In this document: piece after piece, positions 1 to 9,105 of the stretch
Layout of the letters: each line of letters opens with the position of its first letter
How positions within the stretch are numbered: the stretch's first letter is position 1
From: Pseudoalteromonas sp. R3
GTDB taxonomy: Bacteria; Pseudomonadota; Gammaproteobacteria; Enterobacterales; Alteromonadaceae
Reading direction: 5' to 3'
DNA: 64,000 nt
Assembly: GCF_004014715.1 (NCBI RefSeq)
Contig: NZ_CP034835.1
Location: 558,001-622,000, forward strand
Program-made: the position numbers and the translations under genes
The notes under the pieces: model-generated
Seen by the model: the letters and a program-made list of their open reading frames with translations, nothing else
Told to the model about the DNA's origin: nothing
The model's database searches: none

Positions 1-87
1 ATTTGTGCGTTAAACGAAAAGCGAGCAAACTGGCTCACACTATGTGGAATTTTGTACCCAAAATTAAGGCGTTATGAAAAAATCTAA
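1..87 (+). CDS. C-terminal end of an unidentified protein (partial)
   Basis: An open frame runs from the first base of the window to a TAA at 85-87, giving 28 residues rich in Leu, Lys and Arg. It overlaps the start of the next small gene by 14 bases, and the following genes are similarly packed, so it is probably the end of an upstream operon member. Too little remains to name a family. It could also be a chance open frame. Confidence 0.35.
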   Translation: MCALNEKRANWLTLCGILYPKLRRYEKI

Positions 88-178
88 GCCATGCCCAAGG
101 TGTTTGAAAATACGTAAAATGGTGTTCTGGGGGATCATTATGTACGGTTTTTATTTGTGGTTTTATAATTATGGTTGA
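74..178 (+). CDS. Small 34-residue membrane protein with a CPRC motif
   Basis: The ATG at 74 follows an AAGG ribosome-binding site and opens a 34-codon frame ending in TGA at 176-178. The product starts with Lys-rich residues and a Cys-Pro-Arg-Cys pair (residues 7-10). One hydrophobic segment of about 17 residues rich in Trp, Phe and Tyr follows (about 18-33). It would be a single-pass membrane protein with a cytoplasmic metal- or thiol-binding knuckle. It overlaps the next gene by 8 bases, which suggests translational coupling. I do not recognise a family; coding status rests on the ribosome-binding site, composition and packing. Confidence 0.5.
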   Translation: MKKSKPCPRCLKIRKMVFWGIIMYGFYLWFYNYG

Positions 179-887
179 ACCCGTCAGATTACGTGCGCTG
201 GCGAACCGCCAAAGCATTGAGTTTATGCTGGTTGGTGCAATAGCGCTGGTTATTATCATGCTCTTCGTCACCTTAAGGGCAACGCCAATCAGTTTGCTTG
301 AAATTGCACTGGCAAGCGCCGCGATAGTTGCGATTATGCTTGGCTTTTTAAAAAGTCAGCAGCCTTATTATAGTATCGAAATGAGTCCGCAGCGGCTTGT
401 CTATTATCATAAGTTTGGTGAATTCTTGCTTGAGCATCATAATTTCCACTCAAGCGGTGTGCCAAGTGTCACTCAAGGAGTTGAAACGCTTGAGTTAAAT
501 GTTGTAGGTATTAAACTAAAGGATATTGATGTATTTTTATCCGACCTGACACCCAGGTTGGCTGGAAAATTACTGATAGAACAGCGGAATATTTTTTTAC
601 AAGCTGTTAAAATACATTGCAGTAATGGCAATTGCCCATCAGAATGGCTGATCGAAGAGGCGAATTACACCTCCCCAAGTGGACAAGCATATTCTGGATT
701 AATGGCGATGTTCGCAAATCGGATGCAGAACTTTAAAACGCTGACAGGCTACGACTTGATGTTGCCTGCTAACGTACTCGACAGGGATATCTGGCAATTT
801 GCCACTGTCATGAATCGTTGGAAGTTATCACCCGAAGAGGTGGTCAAAAACTTGCATAGTGAGTTGGCTACCTCAGCAATGAAGTAA
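171..887 (+). CDS. Two-helix membrane protein, DUF2982-like
   Basis: A 238-residue protein with two hydrophobic helices near the N-terminus (about residues 17-36 and 41-61). A soluble, probably cytoplasmic domain of about 175 residues follows. Length and layout resemble the DUF2982 family of Vibrio, Shewanella and Pseudoalteromonas, whose function is unknown; this match is from memory and uncertain. The ATG overlaps the end of the 34-residue gene, so translation is probably coupled. The soluble part has a Cys-Ser-Asn-Gly-Asn-Cys turn near residues 149-154. The gene at 900 starts 12 bases downstream and is likely co-transcribed. Confidence 0.7.
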   Translation: MVEPVRLRALANRQSIEFMLVGAIALVIIMLFVTLRATPISLLEIALASAAIVAIMLGFLKSQQPYYSIEMSPQRLVYYHKFGEFLLEHHNFHSSGVPSVTQGVETLELNVVGIKLKDIDVFLSDLTPRLAGKLLIEQRNIFLQAVKIHCSNGNCPSEWLIEEANYTSPSGQAYSGLMAMFANRMQNFKTLTGYDLMLPANVLDRDIWQFATVMNRWKLSPEEVVKNLHSELATSAMK

Positions 888-899
888 CAGGATAAATAC

Positions 900-1232
900 A
901 TGAGCTTTGAGAAAGCTTTTATTAAAAGTGGTCGCAACACCATTATCCATAAAGAGAAAAAGCTCGATTTAGTTGTCGTGAATGGAGAAAATCACCCAAA
1001 GATCAAGGTGACTCCGACTGGTTTAGTGCCGTTTAAAGAAGAACTGCCAAGAAACCGTCGCGAAGCCAAAGAGCGTTACTTAGAGGTAGTTCACGTGGCC
1101 AGCGTGGATGTGTTTGGTGAAGTAAAGAGACTGTTGTTTATTCAGGCGCTCGACGGGCGCGAGTATAAGGTAGATTACAGCAAAATAGGCACTAAGTTGT
1201 TTGTTCGGATCCACCAGGATAGTTACCTCTAA
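900..1232 (+). CDS. Conserved-looking hypothetical protein, 110 residues
   Basis: A basic, soluble 110-residue protein without signal peptide or membrane segments. It begins 12 bases after the preceding gene behind an AGGA site, so the two probably share a transcript. Its middle is rich in Arg and Lys (about residues 46-60), followed by an alternating beta-like pattern to the C-terminus. I do not recognise a family. Codon use and the ribosome-binding site support it as real. The 141 bases that follow (1233-1373) hold no gene that I can support, only the leader of the next lipoprotein. Confidence 0.6.
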   Translation: MSFEKAFIKSGRNTIIHKEKKLDLVVVNGENHPKIKVTPTGLVPFKEELPRNRREAKERYLEVVHVASVDVFGEVKRLLFIQALDGREYKVDYSKIGTKLFVRIHQDSYL

Positions 1233-1373
1233 GCTTTTCAACGTACACCACACTTGCATGCAGAGCAGGGCATGGTCTTGCCTGCAGTGCACCATCCCCT
1301 GGTTTAGGTACAATCGTCCGTTGGCAGCATTGGCATGCTGTGCAATGAATCAGTCACGTTTTAGGGAGTTACC

Positions 1374-3059
1374 ATGCTGAAGAAGTCAGTATTGGCTCTG
1401 GGGTTTGCGAGTGTGTTAAGCGCATGCGGTGGCGGCTCCGGTGGTGATGAAAGTCCGAAAATCAGCGTCAGTGTGAACGCGGGTTCAGATATCACCGTCA
1501 ATGAAAAAATCGAATTTACACTCAAAGCGCTGGGCTCTCCTTCCGGTGGGGTGTTTAGCTGGCAGGTGATTTCAGGCCCCGAAATTGAGGGCTTTCCGCA
1601 AGAAGGTGAGGAGCTGACAGTGACCGCACCGGATGTTAAGGGAAACAGCCCCGTTGAACTTGAAGTCAGTTATACGGCTCCCGATGGCACCTCGGCCCGT
1701 GATACTTTGATAGTCAATGTCGTGTCTGTGAATTTATTTCCGCAGGCTAAAATAACGCAAACCGCGCCAGAAAGCGGGACTTCCAAATACGCCGATACTA
1801 TCACCCTGTCGGGCGTGGACTCCAGTGACCGAGATGAAAATGGCAGTATTGTGGCTTATCAGTGGAAGATGCTGAGCGGGCCCAGCACCATTACAACTGA
1901 GCGCACCGATCAGGCTACTTTGAGTTTTGTACACCCTTTGCTGGCCTCTGCGAGTGCGGTCGAGTGGCAGCTCACAGTGACTGACGACGAAGGGGGAACT
2001 GGCACAACCAAGAAGCGACTCTCATTGTTGGCCAATGATCAATTGGTACTGGCCAACGCCGGTAGCGATCAACAAGTTCAGGAGCTGGACACGGTAACCC
2101 TGGATGCCAGCAGCAGTGTTACGGTTGATGGTCAGTTTTCCTGTATGTGGGAGCAGGTAAGTAATGGCAGTGCCGTCACGCTGGCAGATGAGCGAGCATG
2201 CAAAACTACCTTTATGGCGCCGCTAAAAAGTGGTAATCAGGCCACCTCGATAGACTTTAAAGTAACGCTGACCGACAGCGCGCAGCGTACCGGTACAGAC
2301 ACAGTAAACGTAGAGATCTTGCCTAAGCCGCTTGGCAAACTCAATGATACCGGCACTACTTTATGCTACAACAACACAACCCAGATAAGCTGTGGTAGTA
2401 GCGATTTTCCGGGACAAGACGCTGAGCTTGGACGGGATGCGGTGGTGCAGTTTATTCCTAAAAGTGGTCAGGGCAACCAGGCTTTTGACTTTACAAAGTT
2501 TAGCGAAGAGTTTGAACCACTGCCCAGCAGTGATGAGAACTTCGCTTGTGTACTGGACAATGTCACTGGGTTAATCTGGGAGGTCAAAGAAGCGACTGCG
2601 GGAATCTTACCCAATACCAGCGTGCGCAACGCACAAAATCACTACACCTGGTTTCTTGCGGGCAAAGCGAATGTCACACCAGGCGCACCTAATTCGACTT
2701 GTCCACAGGATGATTATTGCGGCGTACAAGCCCTAATCGATGCGGTCAACGAAGCCAGCTTCTGTGGTGGTAATAACTGGCGACTGCCGACCTATATGGA
2801 ACTGGCGAATCTACTTGATCACAACAGCAGTGGCGATTATTTGCTTGATCCCACTTATTTCCCCCATGTACCGGATCAGGCATTGTTGGGACACCAGTAC
2901 TACTGGACCACTCAAACGAGTGTGGACGGGACCGACGGCAAAGATGCAAACCTGGTTCGGGCCTTGGTCATTGACATGAAAACAGGTAACGATGTGACAC
3001 GCAATAAATCGCAAACGGCTTATGTCAGACTGGTACGTCGCTACGGGGAGGAAGACTAA
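1374..3059 (+). CDS. Surface lipoprotein with PKD-like repeats and C-terminal Lcl/DUF1566 domain
   Basis: A 561-residue exported lipoprotein. The signal peptide ends in a Leu-Ser-Ala-Cys lipobox with Cys at residue 18, followed by a Gly/Ser-rich linker. Residues about 28-315 form three Ig/PKD-like repeats with recurring Asn/Ala-Gly-Ser-Asp starts and Trp-Glu-Gln-type cores. The C-terminal 170 residues match the Lcl C-terminal (DUF1566) fold, with GLIWE, WRLPT, YYWTT and a YVRLVRR ending. Known members are surface or secreted proteins, some adhesion-like; the precise role here is unknown. Its stop overlaps the start of the next gene (TAATG), which carries the same C-terminal domain. Confidence 0.8.
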   Translation: MLKKSVLALGFASVLSACGGGSGGDESPKISVSVNAGSDITVNEKIEFTLKALGSPSGGVFSWQVISGPEIEGFPQEGEELTVTAPDVKGNSPVELEVSYTAPDGTSARDTLIVNVVSVNLFPQAKITQTAPESGTSKYADTITLSGVDSSDRDENGSIVAYQWKMLSGPSTITTERTDQATLSFVHPLLASASAVEWQLTVTDDEGGTGTTKKRLSLLANDQLVLANAGSDQQVQELDTVTLDASSSVTVDGQFSCMWEQVSNGSAVTLADERACKTTFMAPLKSGNQATSIDFKVTLTDSAQRTGTDTVNVEILPKPLGKLNDTGTTLCYNNTTQISCGSSDFPGQDAELGRDAVVQFIPKSGQGNQAFDFTKFSEEFEPLPSSDENFACVLDNVTGLIWEVKEATAGILPNTSVRNAQNHYTWFLAGKANVTPGAPNSTCPQDDYCGVQALIDAVNEASFCGGNNWRLPTYMELANLLDHNSSGDYLLDPTYFPHVPDQALLGHQYYWTTQTSVDGTDGKDANLVRALVIDMKTGNDVTRNKSQTAYVRLVRRYGEED

Positions 3060-3592
3060 TGAGAGCATTAATCTTAACCGCATTTGTTGCTGCCAGCTTT
3101 AGCTACAGTACGTATGCGTCACAAATTTGTGCGTCTGCATCTTTGGTGCCAGATACCACGCCAAAGGAACAGTTTGAAATAAAAGATGATGGTACTGTCT
3201 GCGATAAGCAAACTAACCTGATGTGGCAGCGCTGTTCATTCGGTCAGATTTACAATAGTGAAAATGGCAGCTGCGACAATGTTGCACAAGAGCTGAGCTG
3301 GCAACAGGCACTACAAACAGCCGATGCACAAGAGTTTGCCGGTTACAGCGACTGGCACTTACCTAATGTGAAGGAGTTGGCCAGTATTGTTGAACATCGC
3401 TGTGTCAAACCCGCCATTAACGAGGAAGTCTTTCTCGCAACCCTGGAGAAAAACTATTGGTCCAGTACAACGGTTGAGGGCACGCCAGCCAACGCCTGGC
3501 TGTTCTCTTTTGGTGATGGCAAAGTGAGTAATGTGTTTAGTAAGAACTCTACAGCTTATGTCAGACTGGTTCGTTACGCATTTTGTGAGTAG
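3059..3592 (+). CDS. Secreted Lcl/DUF1566 domain protein
   Basis: A 177-residue protein with a signal peptide (about residues 1-20, ending Tyr-Ala-Ser) and no lipobox. The mature part is essentially one Lcl C-terminal (DUF1566) domain, with NLMWQ, DWHLPNVKEL, YWSST and a YVRLVR ending. Four or more cysteines suggest disulfides. It starts on the last base of the upstream lipoprotein stop codon, so the two are translationally coupled. They probably act together outside the cell, the larger one anchored and this one soluble or associated; that partnership is inference. Confidence 0.8.
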   Translation: MRALILTAFVAASFSYSTYASQICASASLVPDTTPKEQFEIKDDGTVCDKQTNLMWQRCSFGQIYNSENGSCDNVAQELSWQQALQTADAQEFAGYSDWHLPNVKELASIVEHRCVKPAINEEVFLATLEKNYWSSTTVEGTPANAWLFSFGDGKVSNVFSKNSTAYVRLVRYAFCE

Positions 3593-3717
3593 CCCCAGAC
3601 ACCATTGAGGCACATTTGGTGCCATTAGGCGCAAAAATTGGCCAGTCCCGCCGCAAACGGGTGGGTTGGCCTCACTAAATTTGCTACGCTCACACTATCT
3701 TAAGGTGGAGGTAGCAC

Positions 3718-4494
3718 GTGTTCTGTGTACGTATTTTACAACTCTTAATCATATCCGCTTTATGGCTAATGCCGACGCTGTCTGAGGCAGCGGGTAAATG
3801 TGATGTTGAACTGGGCCATGGTTTAATCATCACAGATTCGGTCATTCGTATCGTCGATAAAAATCAGACCCGGGTGCAGATCAACAATGATAATCAGCTG
3901 CTGATCAAAGGAAAGTGGATCCAGCTTAGCGATCAGGACACGCTGTTGCTGAATGAATATGCGCTTGGGATCCGTGACACTGTTCCTGAGCTCGTTAACC
4001 TGGCAACTGATGGGGTTAATCTCGGCCTGAGCGCCATAGAGCAGGTTGTAGAGGGCATGTCTGACAACGACCCGGAAGTGCTGAAAACCCAGCTTCAATA
4101 TGTTGAGCGAGCATTGATGGACAAGTTTAAGCGTGGTGAAGACTTCTATTTTATTGCGCCGCAGTCACTCTCTAAAATTGATGACTTTTTTACCAAGGAA
4201 ATCAGCGAGCGGATCCATTCCGCTGTACATGGATCTTTGGGAGCGATACTGGTGTCTGTCGGGGACGCGTTTAAAGCCAGAGAAGGCAATATTGAAGATC
4301 GCTTTAGTGACATGGGCCAGCGCATGGAAATTATTTCCAGTGAAATCGACAAGTCACTTAAGAAGAAGGCCTATCAATTGGAAGAAAAGGCAGATGAATA
4401 CTGTGAATGTCTTAACGCCTTAGATAAAACAGAGACCCGGTTGCAGAGCATAGTTCCGAGTCTGGCCGAATACGATCTGGTTAAGATCCGTTAA
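3718..4494 (+). CDS. YggN family (DUF2884) periplasmic protein
   Basis: A 258-residue protein starting with GTG behind a strong GGTGGAGG site. It has a hydrophobic signal peptide (about residues 4-25), a Cys soon after it, and a C-terminal pair Cys-Glu-Cys near residue 230. Sequence and length fit the DUF2884/YggN family of gammaproteobacteria, whose function is unknown. The middle is helical with acidic and basic stretches. The last 14 bases overlap the 3' end of the convergent amidohydrolase gene. A bulged GC-rich hairpin at about 3640-3671, upstream, may end the transcript of the previous pair. Confidence 0.75.
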   Translation: MFCVRILQLLIISALWLMPTLSEAAGKCDVELGHGLIITDSVIRIVDKNQTRVQINNDNQLLIKGKWIQLSDQDTLLLNEYALGIRDTVPELVNLATDGVNLGLSAIEQVVEGMSDNDPEVLKTQLQYVERALMDKFKRGEDFYFIAPQSLSKIDDFFTKEISERIHSAVHGSLGAILVSVGDAFKAREGNIEDRFSDMGQRMEIISSEIDKSLKKKAYQLEEKADEYCECLNALDKTETRLQSIVPSLAEYDLVKIR

Positions 4495-5323
4495 ACCCAT
4501 ACCAATTTTTGGCATTGGCGTAGCTGAGCCGGTGCCAGAGTGCATTGTCTTGCTGACACAAAGCCAAATATTGTTGCCAGACACTATGGTAATCATGTCG
4601 GATCAGGCACACCGGGTGGTTAGAGGCAAACATGACTCGCTCAGTGCCAAATAGGTTCAGCAAGCTGGTTAGTTGGGTCTGTAACGGTAAGGGGCTTGCT
4701 AGTAACTCATGCCCTGAAAACTTGATGGCGCAATGAGGGAGTGCAGCCAGCAAGGCCGCATTTTCCAGCCAGTTGTCTGCTTCACCCACCAGTCCGCTAT
4801 GATTAAGCATAATACGTAAATTGGGCACCTGGCGCGCAATGTTGCACAGGTGTGTTACCACATTATGCTGAGTGAGCTCAAACTGGGCCTCAAAGTGCAA
4901 TCCTTTTTCACTCAGCAAGGCAAGATTATCGGCAACCTGGGGAGTGAGCAGGCGTGCTGCATCCTGACCTTCAGTGATGTCGCGTATGGCAACCAGGCTG
5001 GGATGTTTTAGTGCATCCAGTTGACGACGAAACTGTGCCGCAGAGGCGTCGATTTGTGCATAACTAACTGCTTTATAGCGCGTGGCTGGTAGTAGCTGTG
5101 CCAGCCAGTCCAGCTCGCGCCGTGGTTGCTCATTGTCAAACCCAGCTTCAATATGGACACACCCTTCTAGAGAAAAATCGCTCAGACTGAAAAGCGCATC
5201 GGGCAGGTGGTCCTGCCTGATCAGGTCGAGATTAGGCCAGCCGGGCGGGTTATGTTTCAGCCAATGATATTGACCCTGCTGGAGTGAGAAAAAGTGAAGG
5301 TGCGGGTCAATAATTTTATTCAT
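4481..5323 (-). CDS. Amidohydrolase family 2 (lactonase-like) hydrolase
   Basis: A 280-residue TIM-barrel amidohydrolase of the L-rhamnono/L-fucono-lactonase-like branch. The N-terminal metal motif HLH sits in DPHLHFF (residues 7-13). Further His residues occur in the expected strands ([13 protein letters not shown]), and a C-terminal SNHP takes the place of the usual catalytic Asp region. Known relatives hydrolyse sugar lactones. The start overlaps the stop of the upstream SDR gene by 4 bases, so a dehydrogenase-lactonase pair acting in sequence on a sugar is plausible. The substrate cannot be read from the sequence. Its 3' end overlaps the convergent yggN-like gene. Confidence 0.8.
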   Translation of the reverse strand: MNKIIDPHLHFFSLQQGQYHWLKHNPPGWPNLDLIRQDHLPDALFSLSDFSLEGCVHIEAGFDNEQPRRELDWLAQLLPATRYKAVSYAQIDASAAQFRRQLDALKHPSLVAIRDITEGQDAARLLTPQVADNLALLSEKGLHFEAQFELTQHNVVTHLCNIARQVPNLRIMLNHSGLVGEADNWLENAALLAALPHCAIKFSGHELLASPLPLQTQLTSLLNLFGTERVMFASNHPVCLIRHDYHSVWQQYLALCQQDNALWHRLSYANAKNWYGFNGS

Positions 5324-6048
5324 CGTGCTGTATATCCGCCGTCTATGGTTTGCAAACTGCCGGTAATAAAGCTGGCATCGGGACTCAGTAAAAATGCGAC
5401 CAGTGCTGCCACCTCATCTGCCTGGCCAAGGCGGCCCAGAGGCTGGAGCGCCGCTTCTTCAGCGACAATGGTCTGCTTATCGGCACCGCTTTTTTCACAG
5501 TAGCGATCGATAGCCTGATGAAACAGAGGTGTCTCTATGGTGCCCGGGCACACCGCATTTGCGCGAATATTATAGCCCGCATAATCCAGTGCTGTGGTCT
5601 TGGCCATTGAGGCCAGTGCAGCCTTGGTCAGGTTATAAGCAAACGAGTTAGGCTTGCCTACTAAAGCCTGATCAGAGGAGATCAGAACAATACTGCCGTC
5701 ATTTTGTGCTTTCATGGTCGGCAATACAGCCTGAATGGCACTGTAGGCCCCTTTCACATTGAGGGCAAAAAGCTGATCCAGAGTGTGTTCATCGGTATCT
5801 TCTATGGTGGCGCTGAGGTGTTTACCTGCGTTGGACACCAGTGCATCCACACGCCCTGTGGTGGCAATGATGTCTGCGATGGTATCGTGCACTGCGCTTA
5901 CATTACTGACGTCACAGTGGCGATATTCTCCATGTGATGCAGTTTGAATGTCCAAATTGAACACCTGATAGCCCTGATTTAGCAGACGTTCGGCAATGGC
6001 TTTACCAATGCCGACGCTGCCACCGGTTACAATGGCAACTTTTTGCAT
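5320..6048 (-). CDS. SDR family NAD(P)-dependent oxidoreductase
   Basis: A 242-residue classical short-chain dehydrogenase. The Rossmann motif [10 protein letters not shown] is at residues 8-17, the NAG motif at about 91-93, the catalytic Ser in LISSD, and the YNLTK Tyr-Lys pair near 153-157. A PG motif follows. It is translationally coupled (ATGA overlap) to the downstream lactonase-like hydrolase. The pair would oxidise a sugar to its lactone and then open it, as in L-fucose or L-rhamnose oxidative pathways; that pathway assignment is inference. The slyD-like gene ends 9 bases upstream and may be in the same transcript. Confidence 0.85.
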   Translation of the reverse strand: MQKVAIVTGGSVGIGKAIAERLLNQGYQVFNLDIQTASHGEYRHCDVSNVSAVHDTIADIIATTGRVDALVSNAGKHLSATIEDTDEHTLDQLFALNVKGAYSAIQAVLPTMKAQNDGSIVLISSDQALVGKPNSFAYNLTKAALASMAKTTALDYAGYNIRANAVCPGTIETPLFHQAIDRYCEKSGADKQTIVAEEAALQPLGRLGQADEVAALVAFLLSPDASFITGSLQTIDGGYTAR

Positions 6049-6057
6049 GTGTTTTCC

Positions 6058-6552
6058 TTAATGATTGTGACCGCAGCCGCCTTCAGCGTGCACATGGCCA
6101 TGAGCCACCTCATCCGCTGTGGCTTCGCGCACAGACAGGATCTCGATGTCAAAGGTCAACGTTTTACCTGCAAAAGGATGGTTAAGATCGCAATCTGCGT
6201 TGAAACGGCCCACTTTAATGAGCTGTACCTGGTGGCGACCCTGGTTAGACTCAACGATAGCCGTCATGCCGGGTTTCCAGACTTTATTGTTACCCAGACC
6301 TTGCAGGTGCTTAATCGGGATACGCTGAGTCAGACCTTCCTGATATTCGCCATAGGCGTCTTTTGGCTCCAGCGTCAGGGTCACTTTATCGCCAGCCGCT
6401 TTGCCCTCTAACCCCGCTTCCAGGCCAGGCAACATGCCTTCTGCACCGTGCAAGTATACCAGTGCGTCCTGATTGGTGCTGGTTTCCAGCTGCTCACCGG
6501 CTTCGCTCAGGGTGTAGTGGAACTCAACCACAGTATTTTTTGCGATCTGCAT
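6058..6552 (-). CDS. slyD: FKBP-type peptidyl-prolyl cis-trans isomerase, SlyD-like
   Basis: A 164-residue SlyD/FkpB-type isomerase. The FKBP half-domains flank an insert-in-flap domain (about residues 70-125), with VEFHYTL near the start and GLEAGLEGK in the core. The C-terminal tail is rich in His, with Cys (HGHVHAEGGCGHNH), the nickel-binding tail of SlyD proteins. SlyD folds proteins and delivers nickel to hydrogenase maturation; no nickel genes are nearby. The paralog SlpA is possible, but the His-rich tail favours SlyD. Confidence 0.85.
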   Translation of the reverse strand: MQIAKNTVVEFHYTLSEAGEQLETSTNQDALVYLHGAEGMLPGLEAGLEGKAAGDKVTLTLEPKDAYGEYQEGLTQRIPIKHLQGLGNNKVWKPGMTAIVESNQGRHQVQLIKVGRFNADCDLNHPFAGKTLTFDIEILSVREATADEVAHGHVHAEGGCGHNH

Positions 6553-6593
6553 AGTAATCTCTTCATTTTCGTAGTGTTGTAGTGTCAGGCATT

Positions 6594-8087
6594 CTACGGA
6601 TCGCTTTTCGGCTTGACCAGTGTTTTTAGTTCATCGAGATAATCTTTGCCGCTCCCTGTACCTACGTTAGGCTGAGGTGTTATAGGCGCTTCTACTGGCA
6701 AGTGAAGGATCAGCGTATCGCCCGGAGACAGCAGGCTTTGTGTTGTGAGTTGATTCCAGTCGAGTAAATCTTTCATCGGTACCTGATATTGGCGGCTGAG
6801 GGCCCAAAGAGAATCACCATCCTGGATCACATGGTGCTTTTCATAGGTTGCGACTTTAGCTGGCCGTTGTTGCTGTAAATAGGGGCTGATCTCATAATCT
6901 ACAGTGAGGTCATCTTTGGCATGAGCGCGGTGGATCAGCAGTGTTTCGCCAACCCGAATCAGGTCTCGGGTTTTATTGTTGAGCTGTTTTAACTGCGCAA
7001 CGCTGGTGTTATGTCGTCTGGCAATACCGTACAGGGTATCATTGAGCTTTACCTGATAGTGTGTGCTGAATTGACGGCGGTAGAAGTCGGTGGCGAACAA
7101 TTGCTGTTGAACCATAGGTAACAGTACTTTAAATGGTCCGTCAGCCGGACTCTGATGGCGTAAATACCCAGGGTTGAGCTGATGTAATTGCTGCTTATCA
7201 ATGTCGAGTAACGCAGCCAAGATACCAAAGTTAAACGCTTGTCCCACATCTAACACGGTCGTTTGAGCTTCATTTGGCAAACTGGGGCGTTGCAGGCCTG
7301 TTTCTGGATGTTGCAGCAGGTAGCTCAGTGCCAGTAGTTTCGGCACATAGTCGGCGGTTTCTTTGGGTAGTTTCAGATGCCAGAAATGACTGCTGCGCTT
7401 GTTCTTCAGGTTGTACTTGATTGCAGCTTTGACTCGCCCTTCACCAGAGTTATAGGCTGCCAGTGCATGTAACCAGTTGCCATTAAATCTCTGTCGCAGA
7501 TAGTGCAAATAATCGAGCGCGGCGTCGGTTGCGGCCAGTACATCCTGACGGCCGTCATACCAGTCATTACTCTGCAGGCCAAAATGGTAGGCGGTTGCAT
7601 CAACTAGTTGCCACACTCCGACGGCACCTTGAGAGGAGCGCGCAGTGGGCCGAAAATCACTTTCCACGAAAGGCAGCAGTGCCAATTCCATCGGCAGCTT
7701 TCGTTGTTCCACTTTTTTCACTATGTGATAGAGGTAAGGGGCGGCCCGTTCGTTCACGCTCAACAAGTAGTTGGGCTGTGACAGATACCACTGGACTCGC
7801 TTTTGCAGGCGGGCGTTAGGTGTAATATCAAAGCGGAGGTTGGCAGCGATATATTGCCAGAGCTCCTGATACTGTTGCGGCTGTTCAGTGATCACAGGCA
7901 AAGGCGCGGTGGTGTCTGGTTGCTCAGCTTCGGGGGCTGGCAATTCCTCGCTGGGAAAGTTCAGCGCGAGGCTGATATCCGCAGGGGTAGCATGACGTTC
8001 CGGGGAGCTGAGACATGCTGCCAGCACCATAGAACACAAGACGATGACACTGCAGCGTAACGAATTAAGTACGCGCCACCAAGACAT
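6594..8087 (-). CDS. mltD: Membrane-bound lytic murein transglycosylase D
   Basis: A 497-residue outer-membrane lipoprotein that cleaves peptidoglycan glycan strands. The signal peptide ends in a Leu-Ala-Ala-Cys lipobox with Cys25, and the following residue is not Asp, consistent with outer-membrane sorting. The family 1 transglycosylase domain lies at about residues 125-250, with the catalytic Glu in PFVESDF, then QGAVGVWQL and AYNSGEGRV. Two LysM repeats follow (about 345-390 and 420-465), starting HYQVKLNDTLYGIA and HVIQDGDSLWALS. The layout matches E. coli MltD. It is followed downstream by slyD in the same direction, with a gap of 41 bases. Confidence 0.93.
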   Translation of the reverse strand: MSWWRVLNSLRCSVIVLCSMVLAACLSSPERHATPADISLALNFPSEELPAPEAEQPDTTAPLPVITEQPQQYQELWQYIAANLRFDITPNARLQKRVQWYLSQPNYLLSVNERAAPYLYHIVKKVEQRKLPMELALLPFVESDFRPTARSSQGAVGVWQLVDATAYHFGLQSNDWYDGRQDVLAATDAALDYLHYLRQRFNGNWLHALAAYNSGEGRVKAAIKYNLKNKRSSHFWHLKLPKETADYVPKLLALSYLLQHPETGLQRPSLPNEAQTTVLDVGQAFNFGILAALLDIDKQQLHQLNPGYLRHQSPADGPFKVLLPMVQQQLFATDFYRRQFSTHYQVKLNDTLYGIARRHNTSVAQLKQLNNKTRDLIRVGETLLIHRAHAKDDLTVDYEISPYLQQQRPAKVATYEKHHVIQDGDSLWALSRQYQVPMKDLLDWNQLTTQSLLSPGDTLILHLPVEAPITPQPNVGTGSGKDYLDELKTLVKPKSDP

Positions 8088-8136
8088 AGAAAAAACGGCC
8101 TGAATCTCTCATAAGGTCCACTATACTTGCTGGCGA

Positions 8137-9105
8137 TTATTTATTCAAAGTCTTCTTGCGGGCAAGCACTTTGACAGCTTGAGAGAAGTGCCGGGTCAAT
8201 TGTATCTGGTTGTAGGGCAAACCTTGATAAAGGCTAGTCAGTGTTGTGGGGAGGCGGGCATCTTCTTGCGCTGCCTGTTGCTGCGCCAGCGTTAAAAACG
8301 TGATTGGTACACTTAGTTGCTCAGCTTTGTAGGGCTTACCAAACGCAGGCAAGATCCAGTCGAGCTGAGGGTCGTGCTGCAAGGCATACAGAGCAGAATG
8401 CCAACTTGTGTTGCGGACATAGGGCAGCAGGTTTACGCTCTGTCCTGCGAATAAAGCGCCATGTTGCACACTGAATACGCTCAGATCGTAGCCGCTTTGA
8501 CCGTGAAACTGGCTGATTTTTAACGTGACTCCGCCCAGCTCCAAATCAGATGGCGCTGTAGTCTCGTTCGTGACAGCTATACTTTGCAACGTCTGCCAGC
8601 GGGCCAGCCGTTGTTTGGCCAGCGCCAGTCGTTGTGGCCATGCAGCTTGTTGCTCAGCAGATAACTTCCTCAGCCTTTGCTCACTGAGTTCAATGCTTTT
8701 GGCAAAGTTATCGAGCTGTGTATCCAGTGCTTCTCGTAGCGTATGATCTGTGAGCTGTGGCGCTTTTGGCAGGTGTACGCTGGCATTCGGAAAGGCTTGT
8801 TTTAATAGCGCCAGCCCGGTGAGCTGGTGGGTTTCGCTGGTAGTGGCGATTAAATGACACAGCGGAGTGTTCAGGCGTTCTTTGAGTTGATTAATCACCT
8901 GTTCCAGCGCCACAAAGTCTCCGTGGCTGTCTATCAAGGCGCTACAGGCTTTTCCCTGTATAAGCGCCATATTCGGTAAGATAAAGCGGGCTTTTGCTTG
9001 TGGCTCTATCAGGGTTATCTGAGAAGAAACCGTATGCCAGTTGGCAGCAAACGTTGTTGGCGCCAGCATCAGTGTGGTGAAGAATACACAGAGCAGGCGA
9101 AGCAC
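8137..9105 (-). CDS. Secreted metallo-beta-lactamase-fold protein with degenerate metal motif
   Basis: A 322-residue exported protein with a signal peptide (about residues 1-20, ending Thr-Phe-Ala-Ala). The overall pattern follows periplasmic MBL-fold hydrolases: a first strand ALIDSHGD, then HLIATTSETHQLTG where the HxHxDH metal motif should be, then a helix and ASVHLPKAP. Only the last His of the metal motif remains, and other expected ligands (late Asp and His) are not obvious, so hydrolase activity may be lost. It starts immediately after the zapA stop, so it is in an operon with zapA. The function is unknown; family membership is inferred from layout. Confidence 0.6.
   Translation of the reverse strand: MLRLLCVFFTTLMLAPTTFAANWHTVSSQITLIEPQAKARFILPNMALIQGKACSALIDSHGDFVALEQVINQLKERLNTPLCHLIATTSETHQLTGLALLKQAFPNASVHLPKAPQLTDHTLREALDTQLDNFAKSIELSEQRLRKLSAEQQAAWPQRLALAKQRLARWQTLQSIAVTNETTAPSDLELGGVTLKISQFHGQSGYDLSVFSVQHGALFAGQSVNLLPYVRNTSWHSALYALQHDPQLDWILPAFGKPYKAEQLSVPITFLTLAQQQAAQEDARLPTTLTSLYQGLPYNQIQLTRHFSQAVKVLARKKTLNK

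Noticed and set aside
6043..6411. A 122-codon plus-strand frame
   Set aside because: Antisense to slyD and without a plausible ribosome-binding site.
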